Source: Candidatus Scatomorpha intestinavium | GTDB taxonomy: Bacteria; Bacillota; Clostridia; Oscillospirales; Oscillospiraceae | NCBI GenBank assembly: GCA_018712985.1 | Contig: DVGA01000064.1 | Coordinates: forward strand, 1-42,374 | Reading direction: 5' to 3' | Length of the DNA: 42,374 bases | Part shown: positions 25,298-32,374 of the stretch, in pieces | Layout of the letters: each line of letters starts with the position of its first letter | How positions within the stretch are numbered: the first letter of the stretch is position 1 | Made by a program: the position numbers and the translations under genes | The notes under the pieces: generated by a model | Told to the model about the DNA's origin: nothing | The model's database searches: none | The model's input: only the letters and a program-made list of their open reading frames with translations

Positions 25298-26653
25298 ATG
25301 AACGGACACGCAAAAATAATCGGCTTCACGCCGGAGCCCGACCGCATAGTCTCCTGCGCCGGGCGCATCTCATCAACGGAGGGCTCCGCCTGCGCGCTGT
25401 ATGAAAACTCCGCCGGGAACGGCGAAAAAAACGCGCGGCTGATCGGCAAGATCCTCTCCTCGGGCCACACCTCCGTGACCGAGCATGCGGTGGTGAACAT
25501 AGCCTTTGAAAACGTCTCGGTCTTTGCCGAGCAGTTTATAATCGAGTTCCGCCTCGCCTCCTTCACCGTCAAAAGCCGCCGGTACGTCGACTTTTCCGGC
25601 GCCGGGGTGTACGAGCCGGACTTTGCCGGGTGCAGCGGGGCCGGGGAGGTTTTCCGCTCGGCAGTGGACAGCCTGTTCGCGCTCTACGGCAGGCTGGTTT
25701 CCGCCGGGGTGCCTAAGGAGGACGCGCGGTTCGTCCTGCCCTACTGCTTCCACAGCAACTTTTATTGCACGCTGAACATCCGCGAGCTCATGCACATGCT
25801 CAACGAGCTCACTTACGGCCGCGGCGCCGCATACCCCGAGCTCGCTGCCCTCGGCGGCGAGCTGTTCGCCCAGTGCGAGGAGCTCTTCCCCTATCTCGTC
25901 AGCCGCGAGCCGGAGCGCTATTCGAACCCCGCCCCGCGCATCCCCGGTGAGAGGGCGCGGAGCGGCGGCGCTTCCCCTCTCGCCGAGGTCCTCTCCGGCC
26001 CCGAAAGCCCGGAGCGGGACATCTGCCGCGCCGCGGCGCTCATGCGCGGTTACGAGCCCGCCGAGCTGACCTCCGGCGAGACGCTTGAACTCCTCCGCTC
26101 CATCCTGTCCGCGCCGAGGGCGCGCGAGCTGGAGCAGGCGGCCTTCACCCTCCGGTTCGGCCGCCTTTCGCTCGCCGCGCTCACCCACCTGACACGCCAC
26201 CGGATGCAGTCGCTCTGCCCGCCTGAGCTGCTGAGCTGCTGCGGCTATGAGCGCTACGTCCTGCCGGAGAGCGTTGTTGCCGCGGGGCTCGAGAGCGAAT
26301 ACCGCTCCGCCTTTGCCCTCGCCGCCTCTGCCGCAGAGCGGCTGCGCGCGGCCGGGATGCGCCGGGAGGACGGGGTCTATCTGCTCCTCGCCGGGCAGAC
26401 CGTGAGCGTGGTCACCACTATGAACGCGCGCGAGCTGGCCGTGTTCATGAAACTGCGCTGCTGCAGCCGCGCGCAGTGGGAGATACGCGAAAGCGCCGAC
26501 GCGGCGCTCTCCGCCCTGCGCGGGCGCTGGCCGCTGCTGTTTTCGCTCTATGGCCCCACCTGCTACATGACCGGGCGCTGCCCCGAGGGCCGCATGTCCT
26601 GCGGCCGCCAGCAGGAGGTGGCCAAAAAATACGGCTCGGGAACCGGGCTCTGA
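25298..26653 (+). CDS. Tandem two-domain ThyX-like (FAD-dependent thymidylate synthase family) protein
   Basis: A 451-residue protein made of two ThyX-like halves; a normal ThyX subunit is about 220-250 residues. The N-half (1-215) has GHTSVTEH, FRLASFTVKSRRYVDF (a degraded ThyX motif lacking the usual RHR) and EDARFVLP. The C-half (235-451) keeps LTRHRMQSL and ERYVLP, then EDGVYLLLAGQTVSVV and NARELAVFMKLR-CCSRAQWEIRE, with a Cys-bearing tail GPTCYMTGRCPEG followed by MSCGR. ThyX makes dTMP from dUMP using FAD and methylene-folate. Here one half may bind flavin and the other be structural, or the protein may have another role. The ATG at 25298 is set by GGAGGC; an upstream ATG at 25280 lies before that site. 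Confidence 0.8.
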   Translation: MNGHAKIIGFTPEPDRIVSCAGRISSTEGSACALYENSAGNGEKNARLIGKILSSGHTSVTEHAVVNIAFENVSVFAEQFIIEFRLASFTVKSRRYVDFSGAGVYEPDFAGCSGAGEVFRSAVDSLFALYGRLVSAGVPKEDARFVLPYCFHSNFYCTLNIRELMHMLNELTYGRGAAYPELAALGGELFAQCEELFPYLVSREPERYSNPAPRIPGERARSGGASPLAEVLSGPESPERDICRAAALMRGYEPAELTSGETLELLRSILSAPRARELEQAAFTLRFGRLSLAALTHLTRHRMQSLCPPELLSCCGYERYVLPESVVAAGLESEYRSAFALAASAAERLRAAGMRREDGVYLLLAGQTVSVVTTMNARELAVFMKLRCCSRAQWEIRESADAALSALRGRWPLLFSLYGPTCYMTGRCPEGRMSCGRQQEVAKKYGSGTGL

Positions 26654-26670
26654 CGCGCGCGCCAAACAAA

Positions 26671-26706
26671 AGCCGCCGGGGACTTTCCGTCCCCGGCGGC
26701 TTTATT
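26671..26706 (+). terminator. Terminator between convergent ThyX-like and ECF S-component genes
   Basis: A 13-bp perfect stem (26671-26683 with 26689-26701), 5-base loop, then TTTATTCTCG on the plus strand; on the minus strand it is followed by TTTTGTTT. It likely works in both directions. Confidence 0.9.
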
Positions 26707-26722
26707 CTCGTTATTCTTAATT

Positions 26723-27265
26723 TCAGCTGCGCTGACCCGCCGGCTCTATCACGCGCACCTTTTCCAGCGCGAGCAGCAGAGCGGGGATGACCACAAGCTG
26801 TATGGCTATGCCCGGCAGCGCGGTGGTGAAGGCCGCGGAGAGCCAGATCTCCATGGAATAGCTCCCTGCCTGGAAAATCAGCGCGTTGAGCGCGCCGCTG
26901 ACTATGCGGCCGCAGATCATGGCGGCTATGAGGGAAATATAGATGTTCGCCGTGCTGGAGCGGGTGTGCACCCTCCTGAACAGCAGCCCGGTGACGAGGC
27001 CGTACACCGCCAGCTCACAGGCCATGCCCGGGAGCATCGCCGCGGGGGGCATACTGGTGAGCAGGCTGGAGAGCACGGGGCCGAGCACGCCGCAGACAAG
27101 CCCGTACGGCCAGGAGCATATGAAGCCGCAGAGCAGCACGGGTATGTGCATAGGCAGGAAAATCGAGCCCGCGTTCGGTATGGCGTGAAACGCCATCGGC
27201 AGCACCACGCACAGCGCGGCACACATGGATGCAACTATCATATTCTTCGTCTGTCCTGCCTTCAT
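26723..27265 (-). CDS. ECF transporter S-component, substrate unknown
   Basis: A 180-residue membrane protein with about six hydrophobic spans. The segments IPNAGSIFLPMHIPVLLCGF, PYGLVCGVLGPVLSSLLT, GMACELAVYG and ICGRIVSGALNALIF are typical of vitamin-binding S-components of energy-coupling factor transporters (PF12822-like). No EcfA/EcfT genes are nearby, so it is a group II type using a shared energising module. It lies 21 bases after a methyltransferase gene on the same strand; no vitamin riboswitch precedes the operon to give away the ligand. Confidence 0.85.
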   Translation of the reverse strand: MKAGQTKNMIVASMCAALCVVLPMAFHAIPNAGSIFLPMHIPVLLCGFICSWPYGLVCGVLGPVLSSLLTSMPPAAMLPGMACELAVYGLVTGLLFRRVHTRSSTANIYISLIAAMICGRIVSGALNALIFQAGSYSMEIWLSAAFTTALPGIAIQLVVIPALLLALEKVRVIEPAGQRS

Positions 27266-27286
27266 CGGCGCAAACCTCCTTCGTAC

Positions 27287-27877
27287 TCAGCTTATCAGCG
27301 TCCCGGAGACCACAAAGCGGTCGTCCCCGTCTATCACAGTGTCCACGTCCAGATATTCCCGGCAATAGGCCGCTACCGTCTCCGCCGGGGGCAGCCCGAG
27401 CGAAACGGCGCTCGCCGTCTGTTCATGGTGGCCGTTTATCGATTCACGGCTCCGGTCGTGGGCTATCGTCAGCCTCCCGCCGGGCCTGAGCCTGTCGGAG
27501 AGCGAGGATATCAGCCTCCCCGGCTCCGGGAAGTGCGGCAGCGCGTTGAACACGACCACGCAGTCAAATCCGCTCCCGCCTATCTCCTCGGCGTCCGCGC
27601 ATATGAGCTTTATGCGGCTGTCTTTGACCTTTTCGCCGGCAATGCGTATCATCTCCGGCGAGAGGTCCACCCCCGTGACGCTCTCCGCGCCGAGCTCGAG
27701 GTAATACGGAAAGAGCACTCCGGTGCCGCAGGCCACGTCGAGGACTTTTGCCCCCGGGCACACGCCCGCCAGGCGGAGGATGTCAAGTATCTTTGCGCTG
27801 TCGGGGCAGCGCTCGGCGTCCCAGCTCCCGGCCAGGCCGTCGAAGAAGCTGCGCACCTCCTCGCGGCGCACGGTCAT
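27287..27877 (-). CDS. Class I SAM-dependent methyltransferase
   Basis: A 196-residue Rossmann methyltransferase with motif I VLDVACGTGVLFPYY, motif II VTGVDLSPEMI, and FDCVVVFNALPHF as motif IV region. It begins MTVRREEVRSFFDGLAGSWD, a start common to small methyltransferases of Clostridia that act on small molecules. It is co-transcribed with the ECF S-component, so its substrate may be the imported vitamin or precursor, or a metal or thiol compound; this is inference. Ribosome site GGAAGTGGGAG precedes the ATG. Confidence 0.88.
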   Translation of the reverse strand: MTVRREEVRSFFDGLAGSWDAERCPDSAKILDILRLAGVCPGAKVLDVACGTGVLFPYYLELGAESVTGVDLSPEMIRIAGEKVKDSRIKLICADAEEIGGSGFDCVVVFNALPHFPEPGRLISSLSDRLRPGGRLTIAHDRSRESINGHHEQTASAVSLGLPPAETVAAYCREYLDVDTVIDGDDRFVVSGTLIS

Positions 27878-27901
27878 GCTCCCACTTCCTTTCTGCTTTG
27901 A

Positions 27902-27930
27902 ATTTTATCACCCGCCCCCGGGGCGTACAA
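27902..27930 (-). promoter_or_regulatory. Promoter of the methyltransferase-ECF operon
   Basis: On the minus strand: TTGTAC (27925-27930), 17-base GC-rich spacer, TAAAAT (27902-27907). Divergent from the promoter at 27959. Confidence 0.68.
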
Positions 27931-27958
27931 GCCGGGTGGGGGGATGTTTTTTCACGGC

Positions 27959-27987
27959 TTGACATGCGCGGCACGCTGTGGGAAAAT
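27959..27987 (+). promoter_or_regulatory. Promoter of the structured leader and TM1266-ABC operon
   Basis: Perfect TTGACA (27959-27964), 17-base spacer, GAAAAT (27982-27987; four of six match). Transcription would begin near 27994, giving a leader of about 190 bases before the first ATG. Confidence 0.65.
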
Positions 27988-27993
27988 ATGCTC

Positions 27994-28181
27994 ACCCGAG
28001 CCGGGAGGAGCCCTTCCGGCGAGGCCGCCTGTGCCAGCTGACGCCTGAAAGCCTTTTTGGGCGGAAGAACAGCGCCGCAAAATCGGAAGGACGCCGCCGG
28101 AATCCGTTCCCGACGGAAGAGAGCCGTAATCGGCGCAGCCATGCCATGGGCATGGCATTTTTTGTTATAGGAGGAGCGAAC
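27994..28181 (+). ncRNA. Structured leader RNA, candidate riboswitch/attenuator
   Basis: A leader of about 190 bases with no credible reading frame. A 9-bp hairpin (28000-28008 with 28012-28020) is followed by a second region in which GCGCCG (28072-28077) can pair with CGGCGC (28131-28136), enclosing a 5-bp hairpin at 28103-28117. The right arm of that long-range stem also pairs locally (28123-28126 with 28131-28134), so the two folds exclude each other. An intrinsic terminator follows directly. This is the layout of a transcription-terminating riboswitch. It does not match the TPP, cobalamin, SAM, FMN, THF, glycine, lysine or Moco consensus as I know them; ZTP was considered because of CCGCCTG near 28025, but the rest does not fit. 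Boundaries are inferred from the promoter. Confidence 0.5.
28138..28164 (+). terminator. Leader terminator just upstream of the TM1266-like gene
   Basis: GCCATGCC (28138-28145), ATG loop, GGCATGGC (28149-28156), then A and six T (28158-28163). It ends only five bases before the AGGAGG ribosome site (28169-28174), so it must be conditional if the downstream genes are expressed from the promoter at 27959. Confidence 0.85.
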
Positions 28182-28469
28182 ATGGCAGACAGCGTACTTG
28201 CGGCGATATCCATAGTGGTCGAGGACCCCGGGTCCGTCGAAGCTCTGAACGCCATACTGCACGACTACGCCCCGTGTATAATCGGCCGGATGGGCATACC
28301 CTACCGGCAGCGCGGCGTGAGCTTCATCTGCGTTGCGGCGGATGCTCCGGCGGACAGGATAAACGGCCTCTGCGGAAAGCTCGGCAGGCTCAGGGGAGTC
28401 ACTGCCCGCGCGGCCTATTCGTCCGCCAGCGCGAAAAAGAAGGAAGAGAGGGACAAAAATGAGGAATAA
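28182..28469 (+). CDS. TM1266-like iron-only hydrogenase system regulator
   Basis: A 95-residue ACT/NikR-C-like small protein: LAAISIVVEDPGSVEALNAI, an LHDYAPCIIGRMGIPYR segment and LCGKLGRLRGVTARAAY match the TM1266 family, which is found with [FeFe]-hydrogenase maturation genes in Thermotoga and Clostridia and is thought to be regulatory. Beyond residue 82 it has a charged Lys/Glu tail that overlaps the next gene by 11 bases. The ATG is set by AGGAGG at 28169-28174. It lies directly after a conditional terminator. No hydE, hydF, hydG or hydrogenase gene is in this window; the neighbour is an ABC importer. Confidence 0.8.
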   Translation: MADSVLAAISIVVEDPGSVEALNAILHDYAPCIIGRMGIPYRQRGVSFICVAADAPADRINGLCGKLGRLRGVTARAAYSSASAKKKEERDKNEE

Positions 28470-29517
28470 ACGCCTTTTGGCCGTGATTCTATCGCTTGTG
28501 ACGCTGCTCGCGCTCGCCGCCTGCGGCGCCGAACCGGCGGAGGAGAGCACAGCGCCCTCCCCGGCCGGCTCGCCGGAGAGCCCGTCCGCGGAGGAGAGCC
28601 CCGAGGCGGTGGGGCCCGACACCGGGCTTGAAATAGACATCATGGTGCTCAACGGCACCACCGGCTTCGGTATGGCGCCGCTCATAGCCTCGGCGGAGGC
28701 CGGTGAGGCCGCGCTGAATTACAGCTTCAGCGTTGAGACGGATGCGAGCATAGTCTCCGCCGCCATGATAAACGGCGACGCCGACATAGCCGCCCTGCCC
28801 ACCAACGCCGCCGCCACGCTCTATAACCGCACGGAGGGGGATGTGCAGCTCCTTGCGCTGAACACCCTCGGCGTGCTGTACCTCGTCAGCGACGGGAGCG
28901 TGGAGGTGTCGTCGGTCGAGGACCTGCGCGGGCAGACTGTGTACGCCCCGGCGCAGAACCCGACGTTCATTTTCCAGTACATCTGCGAGCAGAACGGCCT
29001 CACCGTGGGCGAGGACGTGATAATAGACAACACCTACGCCCAGCCGGCGGAGCTGAACGCCGCCGCAGCCTCCGGGACCGTCTCCCTGGCCGTGCTGCCG
29101 GAGCCGATGGTGACGATAGCGCGCAGCCAGAACGAAAGCCTCTCTGTCGCCCTCGACCTGACCGCCGAGTGGGACGCCGTGGCGCCCGAGGGGAGCCTTG
29201 TGCAGGGCTGCGTGGTCGTCAGCCGCGCCTTCGCCGAGGAGCACCCCGCCGAGCTCTCGCAGTTCCTCGCCGACTACGGCGCGAGCGTCGAGTCCGTCAT
29301 AGACGACCCCGAGTCCGCCGCGGCGGACATCGCCGCCGCCGGCGTATTCGCCCAGGAGGCCGTGGCCGCGAAGGCCATACCCAACTGCAACCTCTGCTTC
29401 ATAACCGGCGAGGAGATGCGCTCCGCCATGGAGGAGTTTTTAAACATCATGTACGCCGTCGCGCCCGAGAGCATCGGAGGCGCCGTGCCGGACGGCGGCT
29501 TCTATTACCTCGCGTGA
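28459..29517 (+). CDS. NMT1/SsuA-like ABC transporter substrate-binding lipoprotein
   Basis: A 352-residue lipoprotein (lipobox LAAC) with a Ser/Pro/Glu-rich linker. The binding domain has LNGTTGFGMAPLI, INGDADIAALPTNAAATLYN, LGVLYLVSDG, EDLRGQTVYAPAQNPTFIF, LAVLPEPMVTIA and a Cys-bearing IPNCNLCFITGEEM near the C-terminus. This is the NMT1/THI5-like (taurine, nitrate, thiamine-precursor) fold. Its start overlaps the TM1266-like gene, so the two are co-translated. The ligand is not known; the absence of a TPP riboswitch makes a thiamine precursor less likely. Confidence 0.88.
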   Translation: MRNKRLLAVILSLVTLLALAACGAEPAEESTAPSPAGSPESPSAEESPEAVGPDTGLEIDIMVLNGTTGFGMAPLIASAEAGEAALNYSFSVETDASIVSAAMINGDADIAALPTNAAATLYNRTEGDVQLLALNTLGVLYLVSDGSVEVSSVEDLRGQTVYAPAQNPTFIFQYICEQNGLTVGEDVIIDNTYAQPAELNAAAASGTVSLAVLPEPMVTIARSQNESLSVALDLTAEWDAVAPEGSLVQGCVVVSRAFAEEHPAELSQFLADYGASVESVIDDPESAAADIAAAGVFAQEAVAAKAIPNCNLCFITGEEMRSAMEEFLNIMYAVAPESIGGAVPDGGFYYLA

Positions 29518-30278
29518 GGCGGCGGGTACTTCGCGCGCTTGCCGCCGCGGCCTTCTATCTGGCGCTCTGGGGCGCGCTCGCGCTGCTGCTCCGCTCGCAG
29601 GGGCGCTCGCTGCTCCTGCCCGGCCCGGCGGAGTCCTTTACACGGCTCGCGGAGCTGATGGGCTCCGCCGCCTTCTGGAGCTATACCTTCGCGTCCCTCG
29701 CTCGCGTCACGCTCGGCATAGCGACAGCCGCCGCGGCCGGCGTCGCGCTCGCGGCGCTCTGCACGCGGTTTCGCGCCTTCGACGCGCTGCTCGCCCCGGC
29801 GATGTCGGTCGTGAAGGCCACGCCGGTGGCCTCCTTTGCAATACTCGTGCTCATATGGCTACCGCGGGACGCGGTGCCGGTCTGCATCTCCGCGCTGATG
29901 GTCATGCCCGTCGTCTGGGCGAACGTGCGCGGCGGCATCCTCGGCGTGGACGGGCAGCTCCTTGAGCTCGCCCGGGCCTGCCGCCTGCCGCGCCGGCGGG
30001 TGCTCAGGCGCATATACGTCCCCTCCGTGCTGCCGGACTTCGCCGCGGCGCTCCGCTCCGGCATCGGCTTCGGCTGGAAGGCCGGCATCGCCGCTGAGGT
30101 GCTCACGGTCCCGCGCGAGTCCATGGGCAGGATGATCTACGAGTCGCGCTACTATTTGCAGACCACGGACCTCTTTGCCTGGACGCTCGCGGTCATATTT
30201 CTCAGCGTGGCGATAGAAAAGCTGCTGCTTGCCGCCCTCGGGCGGCTCGGGCGGACAGGGGGGCGGGAAAATGCTTGA
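29514..30278 (+). CDS. SsuC/TauC-like ABC transporter permease
   Basis: A 254-residue permease starting with GTG inside the binding-protein stop (GTGA). It has about six membrane spans, and the docking loop LLELARACRLPRRRVLRRIY followed by VPSVLP is an SsuC-family EAA motif; GFGWKAGIAAEVL is also characteristic. Upstream in-frame codons lie inside the preceding gene and were not used. It forms the channel for the NMT1-type binding protein. Confidence 0.9.
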   Translation: MRRRVLRALAAAAFYLALWGALALLLRSQGRSLLLPGPAESFTRLAELMGSAAFWSYTFASLARVTLGIATAAAAGVALAALCTRFRAFDALLAPAMSVVKATPVASFAILVLIWLPRDAVPVCISALMVMPVVWANVRGGILGVDGQLLELARACRLPRRRVLRRIYVPSVLPDFAAALRSGIGFGWKAGIAAEVLTVPRESMGRMIYESRYYLQTTDLFAWTLAVIFLSVAIEKLLLAALGRLGRTGGRENA

Positions 30279-30858
30279 ATTTTCGCACGTCTCCTTCGCC
30301 TTTGGCGCCCAGGAAGTGCTCACTGACGTCAGCTTCACCCTCCCGGAGGGCGGCGCGCTCGCCGTGACGGGCCCCTCGGGCTGCGGCAAGACCACGCTGC
30401 TGCGCCTTGCCGCCGGGCTGCTCGAGCCGGGCTCCGGGCAGATAAGGCGCCCGGCCGGCGGCGCCGCGGTGGTATTCCAGGAGCCTCGGCTGCTGCCCTG
30501 GCTCACGGCGGAGGAAAACGTGAACCTCGTCCTCTCCGACCGCCGCGAGACCCTGCCGCAGGCCCGCGAATGGCTCGCCGCGCTCGGCCTGGGCGGCGAT
30601 GCGGGAAAATACCCCCGCGAGCTCTCAGGAGGGATGCAGCGCCGCGTGGCCATCGCCCGCGCGCTGGCCATGCGCCGGCCGCTGCTCATCCTCGACGAGC
30701 CCTTTTCCGGCCTTGACGGCGAGCTGAAGGCCAAAACCGTCCGCCTCATAGCCGCGCAGGGCTCCGCCGTGCTCCTCGCCACTCACGACGGGGGCGACCT
30801 GGCTGCGTTTGGCTGTGCCTCACTGCGTTTGGAGGCCAAGCTGCGCTTGGATGCATAG
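30271..30858 (+). CDS. SsuB/TauB-like ABC transporter ATPase, short form
   Basis: A 195-residue ATPase with Walker A GPSGCGKT, Q-loop VVFQEPRLLPWLT (the SsuB/TauB form), signature LSGGMQRR, Walker B LLILDEP and a THDGGD switch where THD-x-xEA is usual. It is about 50 residues shorter than typical SsuB proteins and ends soon after the switch His. All catalytic motifs remain, so it is probably functional. The ATG overlaps the permease stop by 8 bases. No clear terminator follows. Confidence 0.9.
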   Translation: MLEFSHVSFAFGAQEVLTDVSFTLPEGGALAVTGPSGCGKTTLLRLAAGLLEPGSGQIRRPAGGAAVVFQEPRLLPWLTAEENVNLVLSDRRETLPQAREWLAALGLGGDAGKYPRELSGGMQRRVAIARALAMRRPLLILDEPFSGLDGELKAKTVRLIAAQGSAVLLATHDGGDLAAFGCASLRLEAKLRLDA

Positions 30859-31152
30859 CGCGCCGCTTTGCGGCGCGGTGGTATCTATAAACTTAGTCAT
30901 CCCGTAGTGTGAATAGTGTCAGCCACCAAAACCGTGCTTTGCTCCCTGCGGTCGCGGCACTAACGGGAAAATTGATGAGGCCCTCGCCGCGAAGCGGCGC
31001 TCTGTCTCCACACGCAGTGTGGCCGCGAGCGAAGCGAAGCCTTGCACGGTCGGCGATGCGGCAACTCATTCACCATTCGGGATTGAAGCTTTTGCCTTTT
31101 CGCGGCCCTTTGGGCCGCGCTATGCGTCCAGGCGCAGCCTGGTCTTTGGAGT
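30859..31152. repeat. Hairpin-rich intergenic island
   Basis: About 300 non-coding bases holding many short perfect stems with 3-base loops: 30859-30877 (8 bp, TTT loop), 30985-30999 (GAA loop), 31008-31022 (GCA loop), 31101-31119 (8 bp, TTT loop) and 31128-31142 (GCA loop), plus a long-range pairing ACCGTGC/GCACGGT (30931 and 31044). A 140-codon open frame starting at 30909 shows no protein features. The pattern resembles intergenic palindromic repeats spread through some Oscillospiraceae genomes, so more copies elsewhere are likely; this is inference. Confidence 0.5.
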
Positions 31153-31194
31153 CTGAGGGGTTTCTTTTTGACAAGACAAAAAGAAATCTCTCAG
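31153..31194. repeat. Long imperfect inverted repeat with A/T-rich core
   Basis: An 18-bp stem (31153-31170 with 31177-31194) with wobble pairs, 6-base loop ACAAGA, and a core TTTCTTTTTG/CAAAAAGAAA. It is distinct from the neighbouring GC-rich terminators. Confidence 0.6.
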
Positions 31195-31201
31195 AAAAAG
31201 T

Positions 31202-31253
31202 TTGCAGGGACTTTTGTCCCTGCAAAAAGCAATGCAGGGGCAAAGCCCCTGCA
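31202..31253 (-). terminator. Tandem terminators of the dgt-dnaG-rpoD operon
   Basis: Two strong stems: 31233-31253 (9 bp, 3-base loop) followed on the minus strand by ATTGCTTTTT, then 31202-31225 (10 bp, 4-base loop) followed by ACTTTTT. They lie just after the last gene of the rpoD operon. Confidence 0.88.
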
Positions 31254-31260
31254 ATCGTCT

Positions 31261-31683
31261 TTATTCCCGCGCCAGGTCAAGTATGGCATAAATCAGCGGC
31301 TTCGCCTGGCAGCGGTATGCGCGCCCGTTGACGAGCACCTCGCCCGCGTCCGTGAGCATGACCATCCAACCGCTGCCGGACGTGATTGTCATCGTGCTCT
31401 GTGCGCCATCGGCGCTGTCCCGGCCGAACAGCGTGCCCAGCGTGCGGCGGCAGCGGCTTATCTGCAGCAGCTCGAGCGTTTCATCATACTCCGGAGTCCC
31501 TGGCTCGAGGCTGTACTGCTCCGTAAGATAGTCAACCTGCACCGCCGCGTGGAGCGACTCTATGTACGTCACACGCAGCCCGCCGGCGTCCTCCTCTGGC
31601 ACCAGCCGGACGGGCAGGCAGAAATATGCGCCGACGGCGGCAATCAGCAGCAGCGCGGCGGCTATGGCGAGCTTTTTCTTCAC
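31261..31683 (-). CDS. Hypothetical membrane-anchored protein
   Basis: A 140-residue protein with an N-terminal membrane span or uncleaved signal (KKKLAIAAALLLIAAVGAYF) and an extracytoplasmic domain of about 115 residues with a predicted beta-rich end (TMTITSGSGWMVMLTDAGEVLVNG). I recognise no family. It overlaps the DUF2461 stop by 4 bases (ATGA), so it belongs to the dgt-dnaG-rpoD operon and ends just before the tandem terminators. Confidence 0.65.
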   Translation of the reverse strand: MKKKLAIAAALLLIAAVGAYFCLPVRLVPEEDAGGLRVTYIESLHAAVQVDYLTEQYSLEPGTPEYDETLELLQISRCRRTLGTLFGRDSADGAQSTMTITSGSGWMVMLTDAGEVLVNGRAYRCQAKPLIYAILDLARE

Positions 31684-32366
31684 AGCCGCATCCGCTCCTT
31701 CGGCGCGCGGTCGTAGGCGGCCATGAAAAAGCCGTATACCGGCGCCATGGCGCGGAAATCGTCCGAGAGGCGCTCCGCGAGCGCGCCGTCGAACAGCGCG
31801 TCTATGTCGCCCTCATCGCGTATGAGGCACAGGCTGCGCTGGTCGAGCCAGAGCCGGTCGTCCTCCGGCGCGTCCGGGTGGCGGCTGCGCTTGTAGCGCG
31901 TGTCCTCGAGGACGAAATCCGGCCGCTTTTTCGCGGCGCGCTTCGCGGCCTGATAGGCCCGGGAGCCCTCTTTGACCAGCGTGCGAGCGGCGTCCATCAC
32001 CTCCGGCGGGGTCTGATACCAGCCGCAGCCCCAGCGCAGGGCGCGTGGCGAAAACTCGAACCAGAAGCCCGGCAGAGCGGCGTATTTCTCGCGCAGGAAG
32101 TTGAGCCACATCACGTCGCGGTATATCGGCAGCTCCGGGCCGCGCCGCGTGTCCCGCCATATGCGTGATATGCTCTTGCCCACGCGGGGGTCGCAGATAA
32201 GCGCGGGGTCTATCTCCGCCATCACCGGCGCGAGAGCGTCAACCAGCTCCGCCATCGGCGCCACCACAAGGCTCTCATACTCCGCGCGGTGGGCGTGGAA
32301 CCACTCGCGGGAGTTCATCGCGCGGTTGAGCGAGAGGAAATCAAGGGTCTCTATGCTGAACGGCAT
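31680..32366 (-). CDS. DUF2461 family protein (TIGR02453-like)
   Basis: A 228-residue protein that matches DUF2461: FLSLNRAMNSREWFHAHRAEY, AEIDPALICDPRVGKSISRI and WRDTRRGPELPIYRD, then FWFEFSPRALRWGCGWY. The family function is unknown. The ribosome site GAGG lies 6 bases before the ATG, 8 bases after rpoD, so it is likely read through from the rpoD operon. Confidence 0.88.
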   Translation of the reverse strand: MPFSIETLDFLSLNRAMNSREWFHAHRAEYESLVVAPMAELVDALAPVMAEIDPALICDPRVGKSISRIWRDTRRGPELPIYRDVMWLNFLREKYAALPGFWFEFSPRALRWGCGWYQTPPEVMDAARTLVKEGSRAYQAAKRAAKKRPDFVLEDTRYKRSRHPDAPEDDRLWLDQRSLCLIRDEGDIDALFDGALAERLSDDFRAMAPVYGFFMAAYDRAPKERMRL

Positions 32367-32374
32367 GTTCTGCC

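Noticed and set aside
27994-28137. Leader considered as a TPP, cobalamin or ZTP riboswitch
   Set aside because: The conserved cores (CTGAGA and CTGATC-type boxes for TPP, GCCACTG for cobalamin, GGGTCGTG for ZTP) are absent. Only CCGCCTG recalls ZTP. It is kept as an unclassified candidate.
30909-31331. A 140-codon open frame on the plus strand across the intergenic island
   Set aside because: It has no ribosome site and no protein-like features, crosses several terminator hairpins and runs into an antisense gene. It most likely exists by chance in GC-rich repeats.
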